From Acetohalobium arabaticum DSM 5501 (GTDB lineage Bacteria; Bacillota; Halanaerobiia; Halobacteroidales; Acetohalobiaceae): a stretch of DNA of 64,000 nucleotides. Shown in pieces: positions 17,980 through 26,076 of this stretch (the stretch's first letter is position 1; every line of letters begins with the position of its first letter). The translations under genes and the position numbers were made by a program. The DNA lies in the NCBI RefSeq assembly GCF_000144695.1, contig NC_014378.1:966781-1030780 (forward strand). The letters run 5' to 3'. A model generated the notes under the pieces. It saw nothing but the letters and a program-made list of their open reading frames with translations, was not told the origin of the DNA and did no database searches.

Positions 17980-18441
17980 CCCGAGTCTATGTTATATGGA
18001 TAGGGATAGTGGGTAAGGACATCGGAATTTTGATGTCAACGCTGTGGTCTGATTAAATAGGTGAGTTTATGAGTAAGTTTGAGCAAAATTAATCAGATAT
18101 AAACCAGCGGTATACACCAACTAACTAGGAAGTGAATATTGTGATACTCACAGACGAAAGGGTGAGCAAACCGAGAACACAAACATCAGCCTAAGTTAAG
18201 GCACCAGACTTCGACCCTACAGGTGACAGTGCAACCAGCCTTTGAAATAATAGGGGTAAGCTGTATTCTGGGCTGTTTAAGTAAGCCTTTCATTCTATTT
18301 GGAATGACTTTATCTTTCGATTCTAGATAAAAAGTTAATATCCAATTTTATAATCAAAAGAGGTCTTGGGTTATCGAAAAGAAAAACATTGAAAGGTTCA
18401 TGTACGGTTCTTATGGAGGGAAAGGGCCGTAAGGCCCTTAC
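17980..18441 (+). ncRNA. Structured RNA-like tail of the tnpB element (intron-like or omega-RNA source)
   Basis: These 460 bases lack a gene but are GC-richer than the flanks and full of pairing segments. GACATC/GATGTC flank 8 bases at about 18018-18037; CTGATTA pairs with TAATCAG further on; TTTATCT/AGATAAA close a loop near 18309-18332; ACATTGAAAGGTTCATGT forms a hairpin near 18388; and AAGGGCC/GGCCCTT close a GTAA loop before TTAC at 18441. The last 55 bases (GTACGGTTCTTATGGAGGG, then the GGGCC hairpin and a terminal AC) resemble the domain V 3' strand, domain VI and 3' end of a group II intron, although the 5' strand of domain V is not intact. It may instead be the omega-RNA region. I could not decide. 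Confidence 0.5.
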
Positions 18442-18466
18442 ATAAATCTTATATTAGTAAGAAATT

Positions 18467-18901
18467 TTAATATCTGTGGTGCTCTTCAGCATCTTCTTTA
18501 GTTTCATGAAGTGTACCACGTGGATGCTCAGGTGGGGCATAAATAGAGTACAATTTAAGCGGTGTACGACCTGTATTGATCATATTGTGCCATTTACCAG
18601 CAGGGATAAATATTGCATAGTCATCATAGACTTTTGCTTGAAAATCAAACTGATTTTTTCTATCTCCCATTTTAATAATTCCTTCCCCTTGTTCAACGCG
18701 GATGAATTGATCAAGATCAGGATGCATTTCTAAACCTATTTCATTACCAACCTTGATGTTCATCAAGGTAAGTTGCAGATATTCTCCTGTCCATAAAGCG
18801 ATACGATAATAATTATTTCGCTTAGTAGCCTCTTCAATATTAATCACAAAGGGACATGGCCCATAATCCTTTGGGGGAGGAAGTATATAATCATCATTCA
18901 T
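18467..18901 (-). CDS. Cupin-domain protein
   Basis: This 144-aa single cupin has the metal-binding pattern of the superfamily: EIGLEMHPDLDQFIRVEQGEG supplies the first His and a Glu/Gln position, and FIPAGKWHNMINTG the second His. The C-terminus YAPPEHPRGTLHETKEDAEEHH is typical of small Firmicutes cupins kept near sugar or stress genes. The ATG at 18901 is chosen because AGGAGTGATTAAC precedes it; the upstream in-frame start at 18919 lacks a site. No substrate can be assigned. It sits alone between the tnpB element and the lipoprotein gene, convergent with the former. Confidence 0.85.
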   Translation of the reverse strand: MNDDYILPPPKDYGPCPFVINIEEATKRNNYYRIALWTGEYLQLTLMNIKVGNEIGLEMHPDLDQFIRVEQGEGIIKMGDRKNQFDFQAKVYDDYAIFIPAGKWHNMINTGRTPLKLYSIYAPPEHPRGTLHETKEDAEEHHRY

Positions 18902-19122
18902 GTTAATCACTCCTTTCATATGCTTTTTGATATTATATGTTATATATTTAGAGTATGTTCTTAGATTAATAGAAACTCTATGGATTTTCTCTTACTCTAA
19001 CAGAGATAACTTCTGTCCTGAGAGACATTCCATTAATTATGCGAAATAAAATAGTGACACATCAACCATGTTATGTTATTATAGCAAGTAGTCACGAACT
19101 CAATAAAGTACGTGATTAAAAG

Positions 19123-19145
19123 TTTCGATATATATTTTATCGAAA
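19123..19145. other. Hairpin in the leader of the lipoprotein gene
   Basis: TTTCGAT and ATCGAAA flank a 9-base loop, 31 bases before the ATG at 19177. The 275-base gap 18902-19176 otherwise shows only AT-rich DNA with scattered GTGACAC/GTCACGA half-sites. Confidence 0.35.
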
Positions 19146-19176
19146 ATGGAAAATAACATAACAGGAGTGATAATTA

Positions 19177-20040
19177 ATGCCAAAGAAAATGTTGATTATT
19201 GTGCTTGCTTCAGTTTTAAGTTTAGGCTTGATTGGTTGTGGTAATGATGATATAGCAGAAAATATTGATGTACCAGAAATGGTATTAGTAGAAGCAGGAA
19301 CGACAAGCGAGGATAATGGTTCAATAACAGTAGAAGAAGACTTTTATATCGGCAAATATCATGTAACTCAAGCAGAGTTTGAAGAAGTGATGGGCTTTAA
19401 TCCTTCATTGTTTGATGGTAATCTATTGTTTGGTGGTAATCCATATCATCCAGTAGAGAATGTAACTTGGTATGATGCAGTGAAGTATTGTAATGAGTTA
19501 AGCGAAGCAGAAGGATTAGAAAAGTATTATGAGATAAGCTACATAGAATACTTAGAAGATGATGGTGAAGATTGGCAGCATTCACAAAGTATAGGTTCAG
19601 CGAAAGTAGAAGAAAATGAAGGGGCAAATGGATATCGACTGCCGACAGAAGTTGAATATGAATATGCAGCTCGCGGAGGTAAGAATGGAGAAGCAACAAC
19701 TTATGCCGGTAGTGATAATATTGATGAGATAGCTTGGTACTGGAGGAATTCAGGTGATGAATATTTAGATGGTGATTATAACTATAATTTTGATAGAATA
19801 GAAAATAATAACTGTAAAACACATCCAGTAGGAGAGAAACAGGCAAATGAACTTGGCATATATGATATGTCAGGTAACGTGTGGGATTGGACTAACACGC
19901 TCTCTGACGGCCCTTATCCAGTTGAGCGCGGTGGTAGCTGGAGCTACGACGCCGGTTCCTGCGAGGTGGACTACAGGTACAGCTTATCTCCGTCCACGGG
20001 CGGTAGCTTTCTCGGTTTTCGTCTTACCAAGACGAGGTAG
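19177..20040 (+). CDS. FGE-sulfatase-fold (SUMF1-like) lipoprotein, likely DGR target
   Basis: This 287-aa protein begins with a lipoprotein signal peptide (lipobox LIGC, Cys21), so it should be anchored outside the membrane. The rest is the formylglycine-generating-enzyme/C-type-lectin fold: MVLVEAG, DFYIGKYHVTQAEFEEVMG, PVENVTWYDAVKYCNELS, GYRLPTEVEYEYAARGG, GIYDMSGNVWDWT and RGGSW...GFRLTKTR. The active-site cysteines of true FGE are not placed as expected, so it is more likely a binding protein. The last 45 codons are sharply richer in G+C than the AT-rich body and use many NNC codons at surface-variable positions. This pattern is seen in variable proteins of diversity-generating retroelements. 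Confidence 0.88.
   Translation: MPKKMLIIVLASVLSLGLIGCGNDDIAENIDVPEMVLVEAGTTSEDNGSITVEEDFYIGKYHVTQAEFEEVMGFNPSLFDGNLLFGGNPYHPVENVTWYDAVKYCNELSEAEGLEKYYEISYIEYLEDDGEDWQHSQSIGSAKVEENEGANGYRLPTEVEYEYAARGGKNGEATTYAGSDNIDEIAWYWRNSGDEYLDGDYNYNFDRIENNNCKTHPVGEKQANELGIYDMSGNVWDWTNTLSDGPYPVERGGSWSYDAGSCEVDYRYSLSPSTGGSFLGFRLTKTR
19927..20035 (+). other. Candidate DGR variable region with downstream hairpin
   Basis: Codons 251-282 run from RGGSW to GFR. Between them, residues 256-258, 261, 265-266 and 268-269 are encoded AGC, TAC, GAC, TCC, GAC, TAC, TAC, AGC: they share a third-position C and vary at positions 1 and 2, as expected from mutated AAC codons. A perfect 7-bp hairpin (TCGTCTT-ACC-AAGACGA, 20019-20035) follows, like the hairpin found just after DGR variable regions. 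No reverse transcriptase or template repeat is in this window, so the driver would have to act from elsewhere. Confidence 0.6.
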
Positions 20041-20122
20041 GAATTTGGGTTCTGTAGGATTCACAATGAAGGAATAAGTATCTGAGTAGTGAAATAGTTA
20101 ATATGAAATAGGAGTGATAATA

Positions 20123-20938
20123 ATGAATACGATTAGTAAATTGAAATTTTCATCATCAATCTTGAAGAAAGCAAAGGAATTTGGAGCAGACTTAGTAGGA
20201 ATTGCAGATGTAGATGAATTAAAAGAATCTCCTTCACATACGGCGGCTCCTAAAATATCTCCAGTAGAAGTGGGGCAGAGAGAAGGCGACTTAGAGCCTG
20301 GAGAAGCTGCCTGGCCTGAAGGTGGTAAGAGCGTTATTGTAACTGCCATTTCTCATCCGGAAGATAAGCCGGAATTGGATTGGTGGCACGGTAAACACTC
20401 TCCTCCTGGCAATCAAAAGCTTGTTACTGTCATTAAAGAGTTGATTAAATGGATTAACAATAATTATGAAGAAGTAGAAACGCATTATATACCGTATCAT
20501 GTTGAAAAAGGCGGGATCTTTTTAAAGGATGCAGCTGTTATGGCGGGACTGGGCTGTATAGGACGAAATAATCTTTTGGTTTCTCCTGAATATGGTCCAA
20601 GAGTTAGGCTGCGGGCTATGATAGTTGATGTAGAACTGCCTCCCACAGGCCCTATAACATTTGATCCCTGTTCTGACTGTGAGGAATACTGTTTAGAAAA
20701 GTGTCCGCAGAACTCATTTGGTTCAATAATTTATGACCGAGAAGAGATTGGTCAGGAAAGACTTCCCGGTAGAATTGGTGACTATAGTCGTTTTAAGTGT
20801 AATGATCAGATGGAAAAGAATATAGAAACTGCCGAAGAAAAGGATGAAAAGGTGCTCTATGAACCAAGCGGCGAAATGGTTCAACTGTTAAAGTACTGTC
20901 GAAATTGTGAGTTTTCGTGTCCGATAGGAAAAGAATAA
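20123..20938 (+). CDS. 4Fe-4S protein related to epoxyqueuosine reductase/reductive dehalogenase
   Basis: This 271-aa protein has two cysteine clusters: CSDCEEYCLEKCPQNSF around residues 185-202 and CRNCEFSCPIGKE at the C-terminus, together able to hold one or two [4Fe-4S] clusters. The central AAVMAGLGCIGRNNLLVSPEYGPRVRL matches the QueG-like corrinoid reductase superfamily. The protein is shorter than QueG (about 380 aa) and ends right after the second cluster, so it is not a standard epoxyqueuosine reductase. The ATG at 20123 follows AGGAGTGAT; the upstream GTG at 20114 lies within that site. It is monocistronic with its own terminator. Confidence 0.8.
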   Translation: MNTISKLKFSSSILKKAKEFGADLVGIADVDELKESPSHTAAPKISPVEVGQREGDLEPGEAAWPEGGKSVIVTAISHPEDKPELDWWHGKHSPPGNQKLVTVIKELIKWINNNYEEVETHYIPYHVEKGGIFLKDAAVMAGLGCIGRNNLLVSPEYGPRVRLRAMIVDVELPPTGPITFDPCSDCEEYCLEKCPQNSFGSIIYDREEIGQERLPGRIGDYSRFKCNDQMEKNIETAEEKDEKVLYEPSGEMVQLLKYCRNCEFSCPIGKE

Positions 20939-20972
20939 GAGTTGTGAACGAATATTAGCATCCATTATGAGT

Positions 20973-21017
20973 AACTATTGAACTGAGTTCATCTTCTCCA
21001 ATAGTTGCCTTTTTTTA
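20973..21017 (+). terminator. Rho-independent terminator
   Basis: AACTATTG pairs with CAATAGTT, with a nested GAACT/AGTTC stem, followed by GCCTTTTTTT, 35 bases after the iron-sulfur protein stop. Confidence 0.8.
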
Positions 21018-21094
21018 TATAATTCAATAAGATACTATAAACTCCAATATATAATATGTTGGAGTGAGGTTCCCCCATTAAATTAGACACTATA

Positions 21095-21970
21095 TTAAGC
21101 CATTTTTCTCTCTTTCTCGTAGTCTTTCGGACTCATGTAATCTAAATATGAATGTAGCCTAACTTTATTATAGTAACTAGCAATATATTCAAATATATCT
21201 AACCTAGCTTGATTTCTGGTTAAATACTTTTTATGATAAACTAACTCAATCTTCAAAGTACCAAAGAAACTTTCAGCAACTGCATTATCCCAACAGTCAC
21301 CTTTACGACTCATTGAGGATCTAATACTATGCTGTTTAAATAAATTCTGTACTTTGTGGCTTGCATACTGGCTACCTCTATCAGAGTGGAATATAAGTCC
21401 TGCTTCAGGGTTGCGGCGACTTATAGCCATCTTAGTTGCTGACATTATTAAATCTGTATTTATTCTTTTACTCATAGAATAGCCAACTACTTTTCTTGAA
21501 TAGAGATCAATTACAACTGCCAGGTAAAGCCAACCCTTTTTAGTTGATATATAAGTAATATCAGAGACCCAGACTTTATCTGGTTTATCTATATCAAAAT
21601 CCCTTTTTAGGAGATTTTCTTTTAAAGGTAAGTCATGATTTGAATTGGTAGTTCTTTTAAACTTTCTTTTTTTGAATTGCTTTTAAACCCATTATCCGCA
21701 TTAACCTAGCAACTCTTTTAATGTTCACTGTATAACCCTCTTTTCGCAGCACTCTATGAATTCTAGGGCTACCATATGTTCCATTATGCTGCCAGTAAAT
21801 TTCAGCTATTTTAAGTTTTAATTTTTATTTATTTTTTCTCTTTGAGATGGTTTTCTATTTAACCATTTATAATATCCAGAGCGGGACACCTCTAAAACCT
21901 GACACATCTTCACCACAGTAAATTGATCACTGTGGTCCCTGATAAAACCGTAAATTACTTCGCTTCGTTC
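21095..21970 (-). pseudogene. IS3-family transposase orfB, frameshifted
   Basis: The frame starts near 21970 with [17 protein letters not shown] and reads [18 protein letters not shown], then stops near an A-rich tract at 21825. It continues in another frame ([22 protein letters not shown]) and shifts again at a run of seven A's near 21678. The final intact stretch (21095-21475 and upstream) holds the integrase core with [19 protein letters not shown] and the Glu in [13 protein letters not shown]. At least two frameshifts separate the DDE residues, so no active transposase can be made. Confidence 0.88.
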
Positions 21971-22257
21971 GAGAAGATGCTTACGGCCTTTTTTAAAATA
22001 TCACGCTCTGTTTTAGCATCTTTTAATTCTTTTTTTAGTCTTTGAATTTCTTTTTGTTCAGGAGTTAGTTTCTGTTTGCCATGGCCTGGAAAAGCAAGAT
22101 CACCTTTATCTTTGTACTCTCTACGCCATCTAATTAAAGTACCATAAGGTATGTCAAGATTTTCAGATACATTTTTAACTGTTTTATCTGATCTATTTGA
22201 TAGTTCAACAGCATCTTTTTTGAATTCTTCTGTATATGTTCTTCGTTTTTCTCCCAA
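21955..22257 (-). CDS. IS3-family transposase orfA
   Basis: This is the helix-turn-helix subunit of the IS3-family transposase, about 100 aa: [36 protein letters not shown], then a leucine-zipper-like [23 protein letters not shown] at 22257 after GGAGGTG is the likely start; the longer frame from 22308 would begin inside the inverted repeat. An A-rich slippery tract in the LKKELK region could serve programmed frameshifting into orfB, but orfB is broken anyway. Confidence 0.82.
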   Translation of the reverse strand: MGEKRRTYTEEFKKDAVELSNRSDKTVKNVSENLDIPYGTLIRWRREYKDKGDLAFPGHGKQKLTPEQKEIQRLKKELKDAKTERDILKKAVSIFSNEAK

Positions 22258-22414
22258 TTGTAGCACCTCCGTTACTTCTATTATATCGCTTAACTGGGTG
22301 TCTAACAAATTGGGGGAGGGTCAGAGTCTTTTAATATATTTTCACTTGAAGATGCTCTAGGAGTTTGATAAATTAAGATATGTGATAATTTTTGTAGCCA
22401 AAGGAGGTAATCTA

Positions 22415-22609
22415 ATGAGCGGAAAAAATCGTAAAGACATAAAGCCTGGACTCAGCGTTTCAGTTGTTCAGAAGAAAGACCAGCGTTCAGGAAAATTGAC
22501 TAAAGGCGTTGTCAAAGATATTTTAACTAATTCTTCTACTCATCCTCACGGGATTAAAGTACGTTTAGAGAGTGGAAAGGTTGGTAGAGTAAAAGAGATA
22601 CATTCTTAA
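22415..22609 (+). CDS. ywbE: YwbE-family small protein
   Basis: This 64-aa protein matches the YwbE/DUF2196 family: MSGKNRKDIKPGLSVSVV, VQKKDQRSGKLTKGVVKDIL, HPHGIKVRLESGKVGRV. The family is widespread and of unknown biochemical role; the KOW-like VxVxxKxDQRSG pattern suggests nucleic-acid binding. AAGGAGGTAA precedes the ATG, and the upstream ATA-rich extension is not needed. It sits alone between the IS3 element and an inverted-repeat element. Confidence 0.85.
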   Translation: MSGKNRKDIKPGLSVSVVQKKDQRSGKLTKGVVKDILTNSSTHPHGIKVRLESGKVGRVKEIHS

Positions 22610-22623
22610 TTAACTTGTATTAT

Positions 22624-23021
22624 ATTGATATATTGTTGCAGTTTCAAGATATTGCAGTGATAGTCAATATGTATCCGCCGCTTGCCGTTCGCTCAACGTC
22701 CTGTTTCGCTCACTGTCAAAAACTGCCCCTCCGTCGTCCATGACTCCGGGTCAGTTTTAAGAGTCGCTCTGGACACATATTGACTATTTGTAGCACAGAA
22801 ATTTCATTGATCTGGTTTTAAACGCTTCCTCAGATAATTTTGCACAATTAGTTGATATCTTGCAAAAAGCGACTTTAAAGCAGTCCCACAAGAGAGAATA
22901 GTTAACATATAAAGCGGAATCTTTAAATCATAACACTAAGATTTATTTACTGCTGAGTGACTAGGACTGATTTCTGGAGCGTTTGCAAGATATCAACTCT
23001 AAACTGCAACAATATATCAAT
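22624..23021. repeat. 398-bp nested inverted-repeat (MITE-like) element
   Basis: The outer arms are exact 21-bp inverted repeats (22624-22644 and 23001-23021, starting ATTGATATATTGTTGCAG). Inside are a 16-bp pair (GTTGATATCTTGCAAA, 22851-22866, against 22982-22997), AGTCAATATGT/ACATATTGACT near 22665 and 22790, and an imperfect AAAACTG...CAGTTTT arm. No gene is present. The innermost part is GC-richer than its arms. It looks like a small non-autonomous mobile element or a strongly folded transcript. It fills most of the gap before hslO. Confidence 0.65.
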
Positions 23022-23067
23022 TATGTTTTAAGTAAAAAGTTTAGTCAATTAGAAGAGGTGATTATAA

Positions 23068-23928
23068 ATGAAAGACTATTTAATCAGAGTAATGACTACC
23101 AACAAAGAAATTAGAGCTTTAGCAGTTAATTCAACTGGAGTCGTTAGAGAAGCCCAGAAAGCACATGATACAACTCCAGTGGCCACAGCAGCTTTAGGAC
23201 GAACATTGAACGGAGCCTTGCTTATGGGATCTATGGTTAAGACCGGTCAGGAAACGGCGCTAAAGATTGCTGGCGATGGTCCATTAGGTAAGATAGCTGC
23301 GGAAGCCAATCATCACGGTGAAGTAAGGGGTTATGTTCAGAATCCTAAAGTAGATTTTATGACCAGCAGACAGGGAAAGCTGGATGTAGCTCAAGCTATA
23401 GGGAAAGGCCAGTTAGTTGTGCGCAAAGACTTAGGAGTAGAAGAACCCTATGAAGGTAGTGTTCCTTTAGTTTCTGGGGAGATTGGTGAAGATCTTACCT
23501 ATTACTTTACTCAATCAGAGCAGGTTCCGTCGGCGGTAGGACTGGGAGTACTGGTGGATACTGATCTTTCAGTTAAAGCTGCCGGTGGATTTATTGTCCA
23601 ATTACTGCCTGAAGCCAGCGAAGAGACAATAGAACAATTAGAAGAGAACTTAGCTGAGATAGAATCTGTAAGTAGATTAATTGATCATGGTTTAAGTCCA
23701 GAAGAGTTATTAGAAAAGATTCTATCCGGATTTGAGTTTAGAACTTTAGCTGAAAAAGAAGTTATTTATAAATGCAAATGCAGTAAGGAAGATACCAAGA
23801 ATTTATTAGCTAGCTTAGGTAAAGAAGAGATAGAGGAGATAATAGCTGAGGAAGGTAAGATAGAGATTGAATGCCATTTTTGTGGTGAAGTATATCAGTA
23901 CAGTAAAGAAGAGGTTGAAGAAATATAA
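23068..23928 (+). CDS. hslO: Redox-regulated chaperone Hsp33
   Basis: This 286-aa cytoplasmic holdase is activated by oxidation of its zinc site. The N-terminal domain contains LGRTLNGALLMGSMVK and VRGYVQNP; the C-terminal redox switch is seen as KCKCSKE and CHFCGEVY, i.e. the CxC and CxxC zinc ligands. Length is standard. The ATG has AGAGGTGAT upstream. It is preceded by the inverted-repeat element, so its promoter probably lies at the element's right edge. Confidence 0.96.
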   Translation: MKDYLIRVMTTNKEIRALAVNSTGVVREAQKAHDTTPVATAALGRTLNGALLMGSMVKTGQETALKIAGDGPLGKIAAEANHHGEVRGYVQNPKVDFMTSRQGKLDVAQAIGKGQLVVRKDLGVEEPYEGSVPLVSGEIGEDLTYYFTQSEQVPSAVGLGVLVDTDLSVKAAGGFIVQLLPEASEETIEQLEENLAEIESVSRLIDHGLSPEELLEKILSGFEFRTLAEKEVIYKCKCSKEDTKNLLASLGKEEIEEIIAEEGKIEIECHFCGEVYQYSKEEVEEI

Positions 23929-23987
23929 AGAATATCTCTCCAAATTTATGCATATAATTCTATATGTATAAATTTGGGAGGGGGAAT

Positions 23988-25112
23988 ATGCTTATTTTCA
24001 TCAAATCAAAAAGAAAGATGGTACTGCTGTTGGTTATAGGCTGTTTAGTACTTTATGGTTCGGGAGTCTATTTACAGAATTACTTTCCCGAGGATTCTGC
24101 TGTACCTGTAAGTGAAGACATAGAAGATATGTTGACTACAAAAGTACAAGATATATTTAAGGTGCGGAATAAAGCCTTACTAGAAAAGGAAACAGATAAG
24201 CTAGAAAGCTTATATAGTACAGAGACTAAAGGAAGATGGGCCTATGAGCATGAGCTTAAAAGAATGAAGTATCTACATAAGTGGTCAGATAAACAAGGAG
24301 TGGAATTTAAAGAGATCGATTCCCGGATTGTTGTAAAGCGTATTGAAGAAGAAGAGGATGGATTTTCAGTAAATCTATCAGTTTCTACAGAATATCAGTA
24401 TGTATATGAAGATTCACCAGAGACAGATAACTCCTTTAGAACCGGAAGTTATCATGTTCTGGACTTAGCTCCTCAAGATGAAGAATTAGTTATTACCAAG
24501 GAATGGTACAGAGATCCCTTTGCCGATTCCTTAAATTTAGATGAGCTTAAAGACCAAAAGGTCAAAGAGTTGATTCTTTCGAAAGAGCCCAAAGATTTAT
24601 CTGACCTAGATGAAAAAAGAAAGAAGGCTTTAGAATATGTAGACCAGTATTGTGGTGCTGCTAGTCCACCGGAATATGGTTTTGAATATAACTCTGACTA
24701 TAAAAATTATAATTATCAAGGTGGAGACTGTACCAACTTTCTTTCGCAAGTATTATATGAAGCAGGGGGATTCAGTAAAGATAGCACCTGGAATTATAGT
24801 CAGGGCAGTGGAAGTAAGGCCTGGGTAAATGCCCATGTTTTCAATAGATATATGTTAAATAGCGGTAGAGGCTCTTTAATTGCCCGCGGTACCTATGATG
24901 AAGTATTAGAACCTTCTTACAAATTATTACCTGGAGATTATATAGCTTACGAAAAAAACGGAAAAGTTGCCCATGTATCCATTGTTACTGGTATAGACTC
25001 CAAAGGATATATCTTAGTTAACTCTCATAATGCAGATCGGCATAGAGTTCCCTGGGATTTGGGATGGAGCAATAAGGGGATTAAATTTTTGTTAGTGCGT
25101 GTCAATTATTAA
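23988..25112 (+). CDS. Exported amidase-domain (amidase_6) protein
   Basis: This 374-aa protein has one N-terminal membrane segment (VLLLVIGCLVLYGSGVYL) and then an extracellular part. Residues about 60-200 are a mixed alpha/beta region with no clear family. The C-terminal 160 residues are the amidase_6 papain-like domain: GGDCTNFLSQVLYEAGG holds the catalytic Cys, and GKVAHVSIVTGI the His. Such proteins are anchored or secreted putative cell-wall hydrolases in spore formers. The ATG at 23988 is chosen for GGGAGGGGG six bases upstream; an in-frame ATG at 23964 would place that site inside the gene. Confidence 0.85.
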   Translation: MLIFIKSKRKMVLLLVIGCLVLYGSGVYLQNYFPEDSAVPVSEDIEDMLTTKVQDIFKVRNKALLEKETDKLESLYSTETKGRWAYEHELKRMKYLHKWSDKQGVEFKEIDSRIVVKRIEEEEDGFSVNLSVSTEYQYVYEDSPETDNSFRTGSYHVLDLAPQDEELVITKEWYRDPFADSLNLDELKDQKVKELILSKEPKDLSDLDEKRKKALEYVDQYCGAASPPEYGFEYNSDYKNYNYQGGDCTNFLSQVLYEAGGFSKDSTWNYSQGSGSKAWVNAHVFNRYMLNSGRGSLIARGTYDEVLEPSYKLLPGDYIAYEKNGKVAHVSIVTGIDSKGYILVNSHNADRHRVPWDLGWSNKGIKFLLVRVNY

Positions 25113-25116
25113 TAAA

Positions 25117-25479
25117 TTATTGGAATGGAATTACATAAAGTCCATCTTCTTCTGACCATTCTGCATGAATAACATCCTGGAAGCTGTGGATTCCCTGATT
25201 AAATAATTCTTCTTCCAACCACTCTTTATCTAGCCCACATTTTCTAAGATTTTCTTTTAATACCTGTCCATCACTGATTAAAGCAATTGGCATATGGACA
25301 TCCTGTTGGGTTAAATTTAAATCTTCCCGTTTGGGTGTTCCATATTGGTACTTGTTTAAAACAGTTATTTCACCATTAGGTTCTAAAATTGCATATTCTA
25401 TCTCTTTAAAGGAGAGTACATCTTTTTGCCGGAGTAGCGATTGTAATTGGCTGATATTAATCCCCGTAGATTTATAAAT
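25117..25479 (-). pseudogene. YetF/DUF421 membrane protein, C-terminal fragment
   Basis: The minus strand reads INISQLQSLLRQKDVLSF, KEIEYAILEPNGEITVLNK and ends HAEWSEEDGLYVIPFQ, the cytoplasmic C-terminal domain of YetF-type (DUF421) proteins. The N-terminal membrane helices are missing and an in-frame stop closes the frame at 25480. It is convergent with the amidase gene, only 4 bases from its stop. Confidence 0.75.
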
Positions 25480-25566
25480 TTATTTACTTCATACTTTAAA
25501 TCAAAAGTATTGGGATAATTATCATCAGTTAGAAGTAGATATATTTGAATGGTTAGAAAAAGTTAA

Positions 25567-25767
25567 AGAAGAGCGGAAAGAGATGCTGTAGATTGGGCAT
25601 TACAGTGGCTCTGGAATCAGCCGGAGGTTACTCTTATTTTAAGCGGTATGAGTACGCTTGATCAGGTTAAGGAAAATATTATAAGTGCTGATAAGTCCGG
25701 AATAAATACTTTAACTGGTAATGAATTGGAAATAGTTGAGAAAGCAGCAGCTTATTTTACTAAGTGA
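25567..25767 (+). pseudogene. Aldo/keto reductase, C-terminal fragment
   Basis: After an in-frame stop at 25564 the frame reads AERDAVDWALQWLWNQPEV, TLILSGMSTLDQVKENIISADKSG and ends AAAYFTK. It matches the last 65 residues of iron-sulfur-type aldo/keto reductases (the VLSGM box). The catalytic barrel is absent. The preceding 90 bases encode an unassigned open stretch in another frame. Together with the YetF stump this marks a deletion joint. Confidence 0.75.
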
Positions 25768-25784
25768 TTGACTAAAAAAATATT

Positions 25785-25820
25785 CCCCAAGACCACTTAT
25801 TACGGTTTTGGGGATTTTTT
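25785..25820. terminator. Bidirectional terminator
   Basis: CCCCAA...TTGGGG closes a loop with an additional ACC/GGT pair, followed by ATTTTTT on the + strand and a T-rich ATATTTTTTT on the minus strand. It serves the abrB-like gene on the minus strand. Confidence 0.85.
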
Positions 25821-25830
25821 AATGGTCAAT

Positions 25831-26076
25831 TTAAGCTGTTTCTGCCATTTCTTCTAAACATTTTTCGCATACTACTTTGTTTTTATATGCAGTAGTATTA
25901 CTTGCTTCTCCGCAAAAGATACAAGCCGGTTCATACTTTTTAAAGATAATGCTATCATTGTCTACATATATTTCTACAGAATCTTTTGCTTCTAAGCTAA
26001 GTGTTCTTCTTATTTCAATTGGAATTACTATTCTTCCTAAATCATCTACTTTTCTAACAATTCCTGTAGCTTTCAT
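25831..26076 (-). CDS. AbrB/SpoVT-family transcriptional regulator
   Basis: This 81-aa protein has the swapped-hairpin AbrB DNA-binding domain at the N-terminus (GIVRKVDDLGRIVIPIEIRRTL). The C-terminal third has two Cys pairs, CIFCGEA and VVCEKCLEE, which suggest a small zinc or redox site, as in several clostridial AbrB proteins. It would bind DNA as a dimer or tetramer. AGGAGGTGATATAA precedes the ATG. It is transcribed alone toward the bidirectional terminator. The 267-base gap upstream (26077-26343) is AT-rich with no further feature recognised. Confidence 0.9.
   Translation of the reverse strand: MKATGIVRKVDDLGRIVIPIEIRRTLSLEAKDSVEIYVDNDSIIFKKYEPACIFCGEASNTTAYKNKVVCEKCLEEMAETA

Larger units (their letters stand above)
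21071..22317 (-). mobile_element. IS3-family insertion sequence, decayed
   Basis: Imperfect inverted repeats bound the element: TCCCCCATTAAATTAGACAC at 21071 and, on the other strand, TCCCCCAATTTGTTAGACAC ending at 22317. Inside are orfA (HTH) and a frameshifted orfB (DDE integrase), both on the minus strand, the usual IS3-family layout at the usual 1.25 kb size. The ends are well preserved, so it is a recent but dead copy. No clear target-site duplication could be read. Confidence 0.88.

Noticed and set aside
17980-18441. Group I intron (classical IStron)
   Set aside because: I looked for the group I core segments (P, Q, R, S type sequences) around the tnpB gene and did not find them. The domain V at 16086 and the 5' GTGCG point to group II instead.
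19397-19846. 149-aa open frame on the minus strand of the lipoprotein gene
   Set aside because: It is the antisense shadow of the conserved FGE-fold frame, rich in His/Leu/Tyr, with no ribosome binding site.
19847-20077. 76-aa frame overlapping the lipoprotein 3' end
   Set aside because: It is another frame of the candidate variable region; the main frame matches a known fold to its last residues.
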